Shown: one piece after another, positions 15,467 to 23,693 of the stretch
Layout of the letters: each line of letters opens with the position of its first letter
Position numbering within the stretch: the first letter of the stretch is position 1
Origin: Planococcus salinarum
GTDB taxonomy: Bacteria > Bacillota > Bacilli > Bacillales_A > Planococcaceae
DNA length: 49,652 bases
NCBI RefSeq assembly: GCF_007004625.1
Contig: NZ_VIFV01000023.1
Span: 1 to 49,652 of the forward strand
Reading direction: 5' to 3'
The notes under the pieces: generated by a model
The model's input: the letters and a program-made list of their open reading frames with translations, nothing else
The model's database searches: none
Told to the model about the DNA's origin: nothing
Made by a program: the position numbers and the translations under genes

Positions 15467-16402
15467 ATGGAACCGATACGGGAAACCTTAAAACGGGTGG
15501 TCAACGCACCGGCTTTTTCAGAGCGCTACAACGATATGCGCAAGGAAGTGCTGGAACACCCCGGCGTCCAGAATTTTCTTGAGGAACATGCATCTGAAAT
15601 TGATAAAAGCATCGTCGATCGCGGCATGCATAAATTATACGAATACATCGATCAGTCACATGACTGCAATAAATGCCCGAGCCTGGAAGGCTGCATCAAT
15701 CATCTGAAAGGCTTTGAACCGAAACTGGTGTTGGAGCGCAATACAATCGGCATCGCCTATACGGCCTGCAAGTCAAAAAATGACTATGACAATAAGCGCC
15801 GCGCAAGCTCCCTGATCCATAGCATGTATATGCCGAAAGAAGTCATGCAGGCAACGCTTTCAGAATTTGAAGCAGACGACAGCCGGATGGAAGCATTCCG
15901 TGCAGTCGGCACTTTCCTGGATCAGGCGACCGGTCCGGACAACCTTCCGGAAAAAGGATTGTTCTTCTACGGCAAATTTGGTGTGGGCAAATCCTATCTC
16001 CTCAGTGCTGTGGCAAATGAGCTGGCAGAGATGAACGTCAAATCTGTTTTGGTCTTCGTACCCGAATTCATGCGCGAAATGAAACAGGCCATCGGCGACC
16101 AGACGCTGCAGGAAAAAGTCGACTACGTCAAAAAGGCGGATGTTCTGATGCTGGATGATATAGGGGCGGAAGCTATGTCGAGCTGGACACGCGACGAAGT
16201 ACTGGGCACCATTCTTCATTACCGCATGGCCGAAAAGCTTCCGACTTTCATGACGTCGAATTTCAGCTATTCTGAACTTCAGCATCACCTCACTTACTCG
16301 CAGCGCGGTGAAAAGGAAGACCTGAAAGCGGCACGTGTCATGGAACGTATCCGGGCACTGACCAGTCCTGTTAAATTGGACGGCCGCAATCGCCGGAATT
16401 AA
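15467..16402 (+). CDS. dnaI: primosomal helicase loader DnaI
   Basis: AAA+ ATPase that loads the replicative helicase. The 311-residue protein has an N-terminal zinc-binding domain with Cys67, Cys70, Cys76, His79 and Cys101 available as ligands, then an AAA+ domain with Walker A GKFGVGKS (169-176) and Walker B VLMLDDIG (Asp230-Asp231). GTGATTAA and AAAGGGAAGG serve as upstream ribosome binding context inside the dnaB end. It closes the nrdR-dnaB-dnaI unit. Confidence 0.95.
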   Translation: MEPIRETLKRVVNAPAFSERYNDMRKEVLEHPGVQNFLEEHASEIDKSIVDRGMHKLYEYIDQSHDCNKCPSLEGCINHLKGFEPKLVLERNTIGIAYTACKSKNDYDNKRRASSLIHSMYMPKEVMQATLSEFEADDSRMEAFRAVGTFLDQATGPDNLPEKGLFFYGKFGVGKSYLLSAVANELAEMNVKSVLVFVPEFMREMKQAIGDQTLQEKVDYVKKADVLMLDDIGAEAMSSWTRDEVLGTILHYRMAEKLPTFMTSNFSYSELQHHLTYSQRGEKEDLKAARVMERIRALTSPVKLDGRNRRN

Positions 16403-16444
16403 ACAGTGGTCGAGATCATTTTAAATGCATTTTATTTACAGTGA

Positions 16445-16473
16445 TTGCATTTTGGATGCTTTCGGTTTATAGT
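16445..16473 (+). promoter_or_regulatory. sigma-A promoter of thrS
   Basis: TTGCAT (16445-16450) and TATAGT (16468-16473) are spaced by 17 bases. Transcription from here would read the T-box leader. Confidence 0.75.
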
Positions 16474-16504
16474 ATATCTAATCGAAATATGATTTTAAAT
16501 GCAA

Positions 16505-16746
16505 CGACGAGGACAATAACGGATTGCACGACTTCCAGAGAGAGAAGCCCAGGCTGAAAGCTTCTTAAGAAACGGCCATCCATTTACCGCCTCCGAGCAG
16601 CAGTTGTGAACGTATTTAGTAGCAGCTGCCGGCAACCGGCCCGTTAGCCGATGCAGAGCTTCGTTCCTTTCGATTTATTGATTGGAACAGAAGAAGGGTG
16701 GAACCACGAACTTAAGCTTCGTCCCTTTGGGATGGGGCTTTTTTGC
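16505..16746 (+). ncRNA. T-box leader of thrS
   Basis: Uncharged tRNA-sensing leader. The conserved T-box word AGGGTGGAACCACG is at 16695-16708, followed by a terminator hairpin with a 10-bp stem (GCTTCGTCCC with GGGATGGGGC) and a T6 run. A Thr codon ACC at about 16581 is a plausible specifier, given the downstream gene. Binding of uncharged tRNA-Thr should favour the antiterminator and thrS expression. Confidence 0.92.
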
Positions 16747-16749
16747 GTT

Positions 16750-16870
16750 GAAAAGCGGAAAGAGCCGTTCTGCTTCGACAGGCATAAGACGATTTGGCGA
16801 AGCGGCATGTTTTCAGCCGCACAGCCGAAGTGGCTTATGTCCCGAGAAGCAGGCTCTTGCAGCTGGATCT
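16750..16870 (+). repeat. repeat C, copy 1 (inside the thrS leader)
   Basis: Starts GAAAAGCGGAAAGAGCC and contains GGCATAAGAC, GCCGCACAG, GGCTTATGTCCCGAGAAGC and a final GGCTCTTGCAGCTGGA. These words recur in the same order at 20063-20180 and 43966-44082. The arms GCTTC...GGCATAAGAC and CTTATGTCC...GAAGC make a long hairpin. It lies between the T-box terminator and the thrS start, so it is transcribed as part of the thrS message. Confidence 0.8.
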
Positions 16871-16938
16871 AAATAAAGAGCGCCAGTTCAGTCCCTGTGA
16901 ACAAGCATTTCCATAAGAAAACAAAAGGAGAGATTGCT

Positions 16939-18867
16939 ATGTCAGACATGATCAATTTAAAATTCCCGGACGGAGCGGTAAAGGAATTCGAACGGGGAAC
17001 TACTACTGAAGATGTGGCAGGGTCCATCAGCCCGGGTTTGCGCAAAAAAGCGCTTGCCGGAAAACTTGGCGATCGCCTTGTCGACCTTAAAGCACCGCTG
17101 AAAGAAGACGGCGAGATCGCGATAATCACTGCGGATTCGGATGAAGCTTTGGAAATTTTGCGCCATAGCACTGCGCATTTACTGGCACAGGCAGTCAAAC
17201 GTCTGTATCCGGATGCCAAGCTTGGCGTTGGTCCGGTAATTGAAAACGGTTTTTATTACGATATAGATACAGCGTCGGCCATCACTTCAGAAGACCTTCC
17301 GAAAATCGAAAAGGAAATGAAGAAAATCATCGGGGAAAACCTTGAAATCGTATGCGAAAATGTGACGCGTGCAGAAGCGCAAAAACGTTTCGCTGCGATT
17401 GAAGACCCGTATAAACTGGAATTGCTCGAAGCGATCCCGGAAGATGACCAGGTATCCATTTACGAACAGGGCGACTTTTTCGACCTGTGCCGCGGCATCC
17501 ATGTCCCGGCAACAGGCAAGCTGAAGGAATTCAAATTGCTCAGCGTAGCAGGCGCTTACTGGAGAGGCAACAGTGACAACAAAATGCTGCAGCGCATCTA
17601 CGGTACTGCGTTTTTCAAGAAAGAGGACCTGAAAGCGCATCTGCAAATGCTGGAAGAAGCGAAAGAGCGCGACCACCGCAAAATCGGCAAGGAACTCGAC
17701 CTGTTCATGAACTCCCAAAAAGTTGGACAGGGCTTGCCGATGTGGCTGCCGAAAGGCGCGACAATCCGCCGCATCATCGAGCGTTATATTGTTGATAAAG
17801 AAGAGCGTCTTGGCTATGATCACGTCTACACTCCGGTTCTCGGCAGTGTCGATCTTTATAAGACAAGCGGCCACTGGGATCATTACCAGGACGACATGTT
17901 CCCGGTAATGAGCATGGACAATGAAGACCTAGTTCTTCGTCCGATGAACTGCCCGCACCATATGATGATTTTCAAGCATGGCATCCATTCCTACCGCCAG
18001 ATGCCGGTCCGCATCGCGGAACTTGGCACAATGCACCGCTATGAAATGTCCGGAGCATTATCCGGTCTGCAGCGTGTCCGCGGCATGACATTGAATGATG
18101 CGCATCTATTCGTTCGTCCGGATCAGATCAAGGATGAATTCAAACGAGTCGTCAATTTGGTGGTGGAAGTTTACAAAGATTTCGACATCAAAGATTATTC
18201 ATTCCGCGTTTCATACCGCGACCCGGAAGACAAAGAGAAGTATTTCGATGACGATGCAATGTGGGAGCGCGCGCAATCCATGCTGAAGGAAGCCATGGAT
18301 GAAATGGGCTTGGATTATGTGGAAGCTGATGGAGAAGCGGCATTCTACGGACCGAAACTTGACGTCCAGGTGAAAACTGCTCTGGGCAAAGAAGAAACGC
18401 TTTCAACAGTTCAGCTCGATTTCCTGTTGCCTGAACGTTTCGACCTTTCCTACATTGGAGAAGACGGCAAGCAGCATCGTCCGGTTGTCATCCACCGCGG
18501 GGTGGTTTCTACAATGGAACGTTTTGTAGCCTTCCTGATCGAAGAATATAAAGGTGCCTTCCCGACTTGGCTGGCACCGGTCCAGGTTGAGGTCATCCCG
18601 GTTTCATTGGATATCCACAGTGAATATGCGAAAGAAGTACAGGAAAAACTGCAGGCGCATAAATTGCGTGTCGACATCGATGAACGCGATGAAAAGCTCG
18701 GTTATAAGATCCGCGAAGCCCAAATGCAGAAAGTTCCTTATATGCTCGTGCTGGGTGATAAGGAACTGGAGGACGGTTCAGTGAACGTCCGCAAATACGG
18801 CGAACAGAAATCCGAAAGCATGCCGTTTGAAGACTTCCTGTCGATGATCCAAGGAGAACTTCGATAA
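16939..18867 (+). CDS. thrS: threonyl-tRNA synthetase
   Basis: Charges tRNA-Thr. The 642-residue class II synthetase has an N-terminal TGS domain (about 1-63), an editing domain with [16 protein letters not shown], the class II core with zinc/substrate residues in [13 protein letters not shown] and motif 2 near [20 protein letters not shown], and a C-terminal anticodon-binding domain (about 540-642). I use the ATG at 16939 with AAAGGAGAGA upstream; the in-frame ATG at 16897 would add 14 unsupported residues. Expression is expected to be under the T-box leader. Confidence 0.96.
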   Translation: MSDMINLKFPDGAVKEFERGTTTEDVAGSISPGLRKKALAGKLGDRLVDLKAPLKEDGEIAIITADSDEALEILRHSTAHLLAQAVKRLYPDAKLGVGPVIENGFYYDIDTASAITSEDLPKIEKEMKKIIGENLEIVCENVTRAEAQKRFAAIEDPYKLELLEAIPEDDQVSIYEQGDFFDLCRGIHVPATGKLKEFKLLSVAGAYWRGNSDNKMLQRIYGTAFFKKEDLKAHLQMLEEAKERDHRKIGKELDLFMNSQKVGQGLPMWLPKGATIRRIIERYIVDKEERLGYDHVYTPVLGSVDLYKTSGHWDHYQDDMFPVMSMDNEDLVLRPMNCPHHMMIFKHGIHSYRQMPVRIAELGTMHRYEMSGALSGLQRVRGMTLNDAHLFVRPDQIKDEFKRVVNLVVEVYKDFDIKDYSFRVSYRDPEDKEKYFDDDAMWERAQSMLKEAMDEMGLDYVEADGEAAFYGPKLDVQVKTALGKEETLSTVQLDFLLPERFDLSYIGEDGKQHRPVVIHRGVVSTMERFVAFLIEEYKGAFPTWLAPVQVEVIPVSLDIHSEYAKEVQEKLQAHKLRVDIDERDEKLGYKIREAQMQKVPYMLVLGDKELEDGSVNVRKYGEQKSESMPFEDFLSMIQGELR

Positions 18868-18921
18868 GTTTGAACTAGAGAAATATCATATGCAACGTTC
18901 GGCACTGAGAGTGATTTCAAG

Positions 18922-19005
18922 AGATATGGAGTAAAACAGCGAAGACGCCCAGGGGGCCAAGCTCAGCGCAAGCCCCCAGGCAAGCGAAGCTGTTTTACGG
19001 AATAT
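18922..19005 (-). repeat. mosaic palindrome-ended repeat A, copy 2 (84 bp, inverted)
   Basis: This shortest copy is in the opposite orientation: AGATATGGAGTAAAACAGC at the left and GCTGTTTTACGGAATAT at the right. The inner part holds CGCCCAGGGGGCC and GCCCCCAGGC arms around a short centre, giving one large interrupted hairpin. It lies between thrS and the infC promoter and may supply the missing thrS terminator. Confidence 0.85.
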
Positions 19006-19048
19006 CGGTTATGTTGATTTATTACTTCAAGTTATATCGATATGTTGG

Positions 19049-19077
19049 TTGACATGCACTTATGTGCGTGGTATTAT
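19049..19077 (+). promoter_or_regulatory. sigma-A promoter of infC-rpmI-rplT
   Basis: TTGACA (19049-19054) is a perfect -35 and TATTAT (19072-19077) a good -10, with a 17-base spacer. Confidence 0.85.
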
Positions 19078-19084
19078 GAATAAG

Positions 19085-19236
19085 GTTATAGAATACTTAT
19101 ATGTGCAAGCAGGAGCACCCGCTTCTCACCTGATCGACCATTTGTTGGCAGGTAGACACGATTTGACTTTTTCACGCTGAGGCGTGTTGTCATAAATTGC
19201 GGGTGGGCCGAACGAGGCCCATCCGCTTTTTTTTTG
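19085..19236 (+). ncRNA. L20-type leader of the infC operon
   Basis: The transcribed leader between promoter and infC contains a terminator with an 11-bp stem (GCGGGTGGGCC with GGCCCATCCGC, about 19199-19227) and a T9 run, preceded by sequence with potential alternative pairing (GCAGGAGCACCCGCTT, TTGGCAGGTAGACACG). In B. subtilis the matching leader lets ribosomal protein L20 cause premature termination. The function here is inferred from position and layout. Confidence 0.8.
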
Positions 19237-19308
19237 GATCGGAACCTGTATGCCGACATGGTCGGTTACGCATTTTAAGCTATTCGCAACACTATCCGGA
19301 GGTGGATT

Positions 19309-19830
19309 ATTATTAGCAAAGACAGTAATGTAAACGAAGGAATTCGTGCACGGGAATTACGGGTTATTGATCAGAATGGTGAACAACTCGGCATTAAAAC
19401 GCGCACCGAAGCCCTAGAAATTGCAGGTCGTGTCAACTTGGATCTGGTTCTTGTGGCTCCTCAAGCTAAGCCGCCGGTTGCCCGCATCATGGACCATGGT
19501 AAGTTCAAGTTTGAGCAGCAGAAGAAGGAACGTGAGATTCGCAAGAATCAAAAAGTCATCGTAGTGAAAGAGGTTCGTTTGAGCCCCGGAATCGACGATC
19601 ACGACTTCAACACGAAGCTTCGGAACGCAATCAAGTTCCTTGAAAAAGGCGACAAAGTGAAAGCTTCAATCCGTTTTAAAGGCCGTGCGATTACGCACAA
19701 AGAAATCGGACAACGTGTCCTTGAACGCTTCGCAGAAGCGTGCAAAGATGTTGCAACCGTTGAACAGCGCCCTAAAATGGACGGCCGCAGCATGTTCTTG
19801 ATGCTTGCACCGATCAACGAAAAAGAATAA
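19309..19830 (+). CDS. infC: translation initiation factor IF-3
   Basis: Binds the 30S subunit and proofreads start-codon choice. The start is a non-canonical ATT: GGAGGTGG is followed by three ATT codons in frame (19306, 19309, 19312) and then AGC AAA GAC. I choose 19309, which gives Met-Ile-Ser-Lys-Asp like B. subtilis IF-3, 173 residues. The rare AUU start is the known basis of IF-3 autoregulation. The N-terminal domain ([13 protein letters not shown]), linker and C-terminal domain ([18 protein letters not shown]) are complete. It heads the infC-rpmI-rplT operon. Confidence 0.95.
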   Translation: MISKDSNVNEGIRARELRVIDQNGEQLGIKTRTEALEIAGRVNLDLVLVAPQAKPPVARIMDHGKFKFEQQKKEREIRKNQKVIVVKEVRLSPGIDDHDFNTKLRNAIKFLEKGDKVKASIRFKGRAITHKEIGQRVLERFAEACKDVATVEQRPKMDGRSMFLMLAPINEKE

Positions 19831-19857
19831 GAGATCATTGTTTAGGAGGAACTCGAA

Positions 19858-20058
19858 ATGCCGAAAATGAAAAGCCATAGCGGTGCGTCAAAACGTTTCA
19901 AGAAAACTGGAACAGGTAAAGTAAGACGCAATCGTTCACACACAAGCCATTTATTTGCAAACAAATCGACTAAGCAAAAGCGTAAACTTCGCAAAGGGAA
20001 ACTTGTATCTTCTAGCGACTTGAAGCGCATCAAATCACTAATCTACAACATGAAGTAA
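19858..20058 (+). CDS. rpmI: 50S ribosomal protein L35
   Basis: A 66-residue, very basic protein starting [18 protein letters not shown], the L35 signature. TAGGAGGAA lies 8 bases upstream. It is second in the infC operon; unusually, 173 bases containing a repeat separate it from rplT. Confidence 0.97.
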   Translation: MPKMKSHSGASKRFKKTGTGKVRRNRSHTSHLFANKSTKQKRKLRKGKLVSSSDLKRIKSLIYNMK

Positions 20059-20062
20059 TAAC

Positions 20063-20180
20063 GAAAAGCGGAAACGGCCGTTCAGCTCCATAAGACTAAA
20101 GATGAACTTCCGAAGCAGCGCTCTTTGCCGCACAGGAAAGACAGCTTAAGTCCGAGGAGTTGGCCGTCGGAGTCTGGACA
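20063..20180 (+). repeat. repeat C, copy 2 (between rpmI and rplT)
   Basis: Starts GAAAAGCGGAAACGGCCGTTCAGC five bases after the rpmI stop codon in the form GAAAAGCGGAA, holds GCCGCACAG and CTTAAGTCCGAGGAG, and ends GGAGTCTGGACA like copy 3. It is the most diverged copy in the middle. It fills nearly the whole gap between two ribosomal protein genes that are normally close together. Confidence 0.8.
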
Positions 20181-20231
20181 ATAACTGAACAAAAAATCGA
20201 ATTTTTTATATTCAGCAGGAGGTAATGTGAT

Positions 20232-20591
20232 ATGCCACGCGTAAAAGGTGGAACAGTGACGCGTCAGCGTCGTAAAAAGGTCATTAAATTAGCAAAAGGT
20301 TATTATGGTGCAAAGCACATCCTTTACAAAGTAGCAAACCAACAGGTGATGAAGTCAGGTAACTATGCTTACCGTGACCGTCGCAACAAAAAACGTGATT
20401 TCCGCAGATTGTGGATCACTCGTATCAACGCAGCAGCTCGTTTGAACGACATCTCTTACAGCCGTCTAATGAACGGTCTTAAAGTTGCCGGTATCGACAT
20501 CAACCGCAAAATGCTTGCTGAAATCGCTGTAACTGATGCAGTTGCATTCACAGCACTTGCAGACCAGGCTAAAAAAGCTTTGAACAAATAA
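20232..20591 (+). CDS. rplT: 50S ribosomal protein L20
   Basis: A 119-residue basic RNA-binding protein starting [29 protein letters not shown]. It nucleates 23S rRNA assembly and, in Bacillus, represses its own operon through the infC leader. CAGGAGGTAA precedes the ATG. A strong terminator follows. Confidence 0.97.
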   Translation: MPRVKGGTVTRQRRKKVIKLAKGYYGAKHILYKVANQQVMKSGNYAYRDRRNKKRDFRRLWITRINAAARLNDISYSRLMNGLKVAGIDINRKMLAEIAVTDAVAFTALADQAKKALNK

Positions 20592-20600
20592 AATGAATGC

Positions 20601-20635
20601 AAAAAAGACTGGCGAGCCTTCGCCAGTCTTTTTTT
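20601..20635 (+). terminator. intrinsic terminator after rplT
   Basis: AAGACTGGCGA (20605-20615) pairs with TCGCCAGTCTT (20620-20630) around a 4-base loop, flanked by A6 and T7. Confidence 0.92.
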
Positions 20636-20649
20636 ACGGGGGAAAAACA

Positions 20650-20928
20650 ATGTTTTTGGTGATTTCAGCTTATTTTGCAATTTTATCAGTCATGGCTCTG
20701 GCAATGATGAAAATCGATAAACGCCAGGCACAGAAAAGAGGCCAGCGTATTCCCGAGAAGAACCTGTGGAGAGTCGCTTTGTTCGGCGGCGGCATCGGCG
20801 CGTATATCGGCATGATGATGTTCCGGCACAAAACCAAGCACACGAACTTCCGGCTCGGTTTCCTGATGCTGGCCATTCTGCAGGCAGCAGTGCTGGTTTG
20901 GGTATACACTGAATTCGGATTCGATTAA
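20650..20928 (+). CDS. ysdA: DUF1294 family membrane protein (YsdA-like)
   Basis: A 92-residue protein with two or three hydrophobic segments (about 2-16, 43-57, 70-85) and the family's MKIDKRQAQKRGQRIPE and GGGIGAYIGMMMFRHKT motifs. The function of this family is unknown. I use the ATG at 20650, with GGGGGAA just upstream and downstream of the rplT terminator; an in-frame ATG at 20593 would read through the terminator hairpin. The same gene follows rplT in B. subtilis. Its end overlaps the convergent ysdB stop by 4 bases. Confidence 0.85.
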   Translation: MFLVISAYFAILSVMALAMMKIDKRQAQKRGQRIPEKNLWRVALFGGGIGAYIGMMMFRHKTKHTNFRLGFLMLAILQAAVLVWVYTEFGFD

Positions 20929-21317
20929 CCGTCGGTTCCGTTTTCCATCAATAGTTCAATCGGATTTTTCCAATGGATATCGGCGTTCGGGTATTTCAAG
21001 TGAATTTCCTTTTCAAGGAAACGGAAATCCTCTTTGCTGAAGTCCTGCAGGCTTTCCGGATGTTCCGTCCAAACAAAAATTGAAACCACTTCGAACGGCT
21101 TGTCCGTGGTACCCAAGTATTTTTCTCCTTCAAAAACTGCTCCATGTAATGTAATGAAGAAGTTCTTGCGGACATTGTTGACGTCGTCATAAAAATAATA
21201 GGATCTGCTTGCCACAGCCGCATCGAATTTGCGTTTCGGATCGAAGACATAGCGCACCAACCGATAAACTAAATAAATAATCAAGGCAATAACCAGTAAG
21301 CGGATAATGATGGCCAT
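20925..21317 (-). CDS. ysdB: sigma-W pathway protein YsdB homologue
   Basis: A 130-residue protein with an N-terminal membrane anchor (about 3-20) and a cytoplasmic domain with FDPKRKFDAAV and GAVFEGEKYLGTT. Length, anchor and position next to ysdA match B. subtilis YsdB, a small protein of the sigma-W cell-envelope stress regulon whose biochemical role is not known. The promoter upstream has the sigma-W consensus. AGGGGG lies before the ATG. Confidence 0.8.
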   Translation of the reverse strand: MAIIIRLLVIALIIYLVYRLVRYVFDPKRKFDAAVASRSYYFYDDVNNVRKNFFITLHGAVFEGEKYLGTTDKPFEVVSIFVWTEHPESLQDFSKEDFRFLEKEIHLKYPNADIHWKNPIELLMENGTDG

Positions 21318-21355
21318 GCGAAATACCCCCTTTGGAAAGTGGTTGTCATGTATAA

Positions 21356-21381
21356 TACGGACATACAGAATTATGGTTTCA
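21356..21381 (-). promoter_or_regulatory. ECF sigma-W type promoter of ysdB
   Basis: Reading the minus strand, TGAAAC (21376-21381) and CGTA (21356-21359) are separated by exactly 16 bases, the B. subtilis sigma-W promoter form. It lies about 40 bases before the ysdB start. The same stretch holds TATAAT on the plus strand (21351-21356), a possible -10 for the divergent dUTPase gene. Confidence 0.75.
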
Positions 21382-21410
21382 TGATTTATTGAAAATAGAG
21401 GAGGATTGGG

Positions 21411-21896
21411 ATGAATTTAGAAAAATTATTCACTATGCAGGAAGAGTTAGACAGCTATATTCAAACGAATAACGAAGCGAACGGAGACCTTTTTGAAAAG
21501 AAAGGCCTTGCTCTCATCGTGGAGCTTGCCGAATTGGCCAATGAAACCCGTGCCTTTAAATTTTGGAGTTCCAAAGGGCCTTCTGAGCGCGAAGTGATTC
21601 TCGAAGAATACGTGGATTCCATCCACTTTTTATTGTCCGTGGGCATTGAACAGGATTTGAATATGCTGAAAGAATGGCCGGATCCTTATCCGGAACAGGA
21701 TTTGACTGCCTTATTTCTGAAGACGAATAGGAGCATACTCGAATTTATGGATAAGCATTCAATGTCGACGTATCAGACGGTCTGGAGCTGTTATGGTTCG
21801 ATTGCCGAATTACTGGGGTTCACATACGAGGACGTCATGGAGGCGTATGTCGCTAAAAACCAGAAAAATTACGATCGGCAAAAAGAAGGATACTGA
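21411..21896 (+). CDS. dimeric all-alpha dUTP diphosphatase (MazG-like)
   Basis: A 161-residue helical NTP pyrophosphohydrolase that would convert dUTP to dUMP, keeping uracil out of DNA. Visible motifs are ELAELANETRAFKFW (metal-binding Glu residues) and EEYVDSIHFLLS (the EXXD pair), characteristic of the dimeric dUTPase branch. AGAGGAGGA precedes the ATG. It stands divergent to ysdB and 79 bases before the M42 peptidase gene. dCTP or other nucleotides as substrate cannot be excluded. Confidence 0.8.
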   Translation: MNLEKLFTMQEELDSYIQTNNEANGDLFEKKGLALIVELAELANETRAFKFWSSKGPSEREVILEEYVDSIHFLLSVGIEQDLNMLKEWPDPYPEQDLTALFLKTNRSILEFMDKHSMSTYQTVWSCYGSIAELLGFTYEDVMEAYVAKNQKNYDRQKEGY

Positions 21897-21975
21897 TTCA
21901 ATAGATGAATTTTTTGAAAATATGCGCTTGTTCATTTATAATGATGGAGTGAGACTATTTAGGAGGTCGAAATAA

Positions 21976-23064
21976 ATGGTGAAATTAGACGAAACGCTTC
22001 AAATGTTGAAAGATTTAACGGATGCTAACGGTATCCCGGGCAATGAACGCCAAACGCGCGAAGTCATGAAGAAGTACATAGCGCCTTTTGCCGATTCAAT
22101 TGAAACGGACGGGCTGGGAAGCCTGATCGCGAAAAAAGTAGGGAAAGACGGCGGACCGAAAATCATGGTTGCCGGCCACCTCGATGAAGTAGGATTCATG
22201 ATTTCCCAGGTTGACGAAAAAGGATTCCTGAAATTCCAGACAGTCGGCGGATGGTGGAACCAGGTAATGCTGGCACAGCGTGTTACCATCACAACCCGCA
22301 GCGGCAAGGAAATTATCGGAGTAATCGGTTCGAAGCCGCCGCATATCCTGTCACCTGAAGCACGCAAAAAACCTGTTGAAATCAAAGACATGTTCATTGA
22401 CATCGGTGCATCTTCACGCGACGAAGTGAAGGAATGGGGCATTACACCAGGAGACATGGTCACGCCTTATTTCGAATTCAACGTCATGACCAATGAAAAA
22501 TTCCTGATGGCAAAAGCCTGGGATAACCGCATCGGATGCGCCATTGCAATCGATGTGTTGAAAGGTCTGAAAGGCCAGGACCACCCGAACGTCGTTTATG
22601 GCGTGGGAACTGTCCAGGAAGAAGTGGGGCTTCGCGGCGCGAAAACAGCGACAGCGAAAATCCAGCCGGATATCGGATTTGCAGTGGATGTAGGCATTGC
22701 CGGCGATACGCCAGGAGTTACAGCTCAGGAATCCAACAGCAAAATGGGCGACGGACCGCAGATCCTTCTTTTTGACGCTTCTATGGTATCCCACCGCGGC
22801 TTGCGTGAACTTGTTGTCGATACAGCGGAAGAATCAGGAATCCCTTACCAGTTCGAAACGATTGCAGGCGGCGGCACTGACGCCGGCTCGATCCACTTGA
22901 CTGCGAATGGTGTTCCAGCCCTGTCGATTGGTGTGGCCACGCGCTACATCCACTCACATGCAGGCATTCTGCACCGCGATGACTACGAAAATGCAGTGAA
23001 ACTGATCATCGAAGTCATCAAAAAGTTGGACAAAGACACAGTAGCAAAAATTACATTCGAATAA
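21976..23064 (+). CDS. ysdC: M42 family metallo-aminopeptidase (YsdC)
   Basis: A 362-residue cytoplasmic aminopeptidase of the TET/M42 family, usually a self-compartmentalised dodecamer. Metal-binding and catalytic residues are in [32 protein letters not shown] (catalytic Glu-Glu), [12 protein letters not shown] and the C-terminal [18 protein letters not shown] precedes the ATG at 21976. A terminator follows. Some family members were once annotated as endoglucanases; the motifs point to a peptidase. Confidence 0.92.
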   Translation: MVKLDETLQMLKDLTDANGIPGNERQTREVMKKYIAPFADSIETDGLGSLIAKKVGKDGGPKIMVAGHLDEVGFMISQVDEKGFLKFQTVGGWWNQVMLAQRVTITTRSGKEIIGVIGSKPPHILSPEARKKPVEIKDMFIDIGASSRDEVKEWGITPGDMVTPYFEFNVMTNEKFLMAKAWDNRIGCAIAIDVLKGLKGQDHPNVVYGVGTVQEEVGLRGAKTATAKIQPDIGFAVDVGIAGDTPGVTAQESNSKMGDGPQILLFDASMVSHRGLRELVVDTAEESGIPYQFETIAGGGTDAGSIHLTANGVPALSIGVATRYIHSHAGILHRDDYENAVKLIIEVIKKLDKDTVAKITFE

Positions 23065-23073
23065 AACATTGTG

Positions 23074-23100
23074 ACCCCGGCCGAATTGGCCGGGGTTTTT
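23074..23100 (+). terminator. intrinsic terminator after ysdC
   Basis: ACCCCGGCC (23074-23082) pairs with GGCCGGGGT (23088-23096) and a T run follows. Confidence 0.92.
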
Positions 23101-23118
23101 GTTGTTTTCGGGGGTGAT

Positions 23119-23190
23119 TGATCATAGAATCCGAAAAGTGATCATAGAACTCGTTGCGTGATCATAGAACCTCAAAAAGTGATCATAGAA
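23119..23190 (+). repeat. four-unit TGATCATAGAA array
   Basis: The 11-base word TGATCATAGAA occurs without change at 23119, 23139, 23159 and 23180, with spacers of 9, 9 and 10 bases that differ in sequence. The 20-21 base period is two turns of DNA, so all four sites face the same side. The core TGATCA is palindromic. It lies between the ysdC terminator and the next operon and does not encode anything visible. Confidence 0.85.
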
Positions 23191-23329
23191 TATAATTCGA
23201 GCCGCTCTTGTCGCTTTTCGCCTGCGAAAAGCATCCATTCAGCTCCCTGAACCTGGTAGAAGCACTCGAAATGTAGAATTCAAGCAGTTTCACATACAGA
23301 AAGTGATGTATTCCCTTAAAACCCAACCC

Positions 23330-23363
23330 AAAAGGCATGCGCAAACACAGCGCATGCCTTTTT
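23330..23363. terminator. intrinsic terminator or bidirectional hairpin
   Basis: AAAAGGCATGCG (23330-23341) pairs perfectly with CGCATGCCTTTT (23351-23362) around a 9-base loop. It insulates the following HTH operon. The rest of 23191-23329 holds one more 8-bp hairpin (GCTTTTCG/CGAAAAGC near 23212) and nothing else I can assign. Confidence 0.8.
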
Positions 23364-23409
23364 GAATGCCTGGACCGCTTTCAGCGCTCCAAAAAAGTTA
23401 ATAATACTT

Positions 23410-23425
23410 TACTTAATGTTAAGTA
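23410..23425 (+). promoter_or_regulatory. palindromic operator before the HTH gene
   Basis: TACTTAA-TG-TTAAGTA is a perfect 7-2-7 inverted repeat whose right arm overlaps the first bases of a -10 box TATACT (23424-23429). It is a natural target for autoregulation by the HTH protein encoded 50 bases downstream. Confidence 0.55.
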
Positions 23426-23477
23426 TACTGTACATTATGTTATATGGACCGAACATTTGGAAGGAAGGATGAATGGG

Positions 23478-23693
23478 ATGCTGAAGAATCGGGTGAAAGA
23501 AATGCGAGCTCGGCATAACCTGACGCAGAGCGATTTGGGCAAGCAAGTCGACGTGACGCGGCAGACGATTGCTTTTATTGAAAAAGGGGAGTTCTCACCG
23601 TCGATCACGCTCGCGCTGAAATTGGCAAAGGCGCTGCTAGTTGATGTAAACGAATTATTTTGGCTGGAGGGAGATAAGAAATATGAAAAATGA
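23478..23693 (+). CDS. small XRE-type HTH transcriptional regulator
   Basis: A 71-residue protein that is essentially one helix-turn-helix domain: LTQSDLGKQVDVTRQTIAFIEKGEFSPSITLALKLAKAL. It resembles the short YgzD-like regulators that are encoded directly before small membrane-protein genes in Firmicutes. I use the ATG at 23478, with AAGGAAGGA at 8 bases; an ATG at 23469 lies too close to that site, and the longer frame from 23337 starts inside a terminator hairpin. It overlaps the next gene by 11 bases, so the two are coupled. Confidence 0.8.
   Translation: MLKNRVKEMRARHNLTQSDLGKQVDVTRQTIAFIEKGEFSPSITLALKLAKALLVDVNELFWLEGDKKYEK

Noticed and set aside
16651..16876. Short open frames of 64-73 codons before thrS
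   Set aside because: They cover the T-box, its terminator and repeat C, and have no plausible start signals.
23119..23190. CRISPR array
   Set aside because: The repeat unit is 11 bases and the spacers 9-10 bases, far too short; no cas genes are present.
23337..23477. N-terminal extension of the HTH regulator
   Set aside because: The extension begins inside a terminator hairpin and crosses the promoter and operator; the short start has the ribosome binding site.
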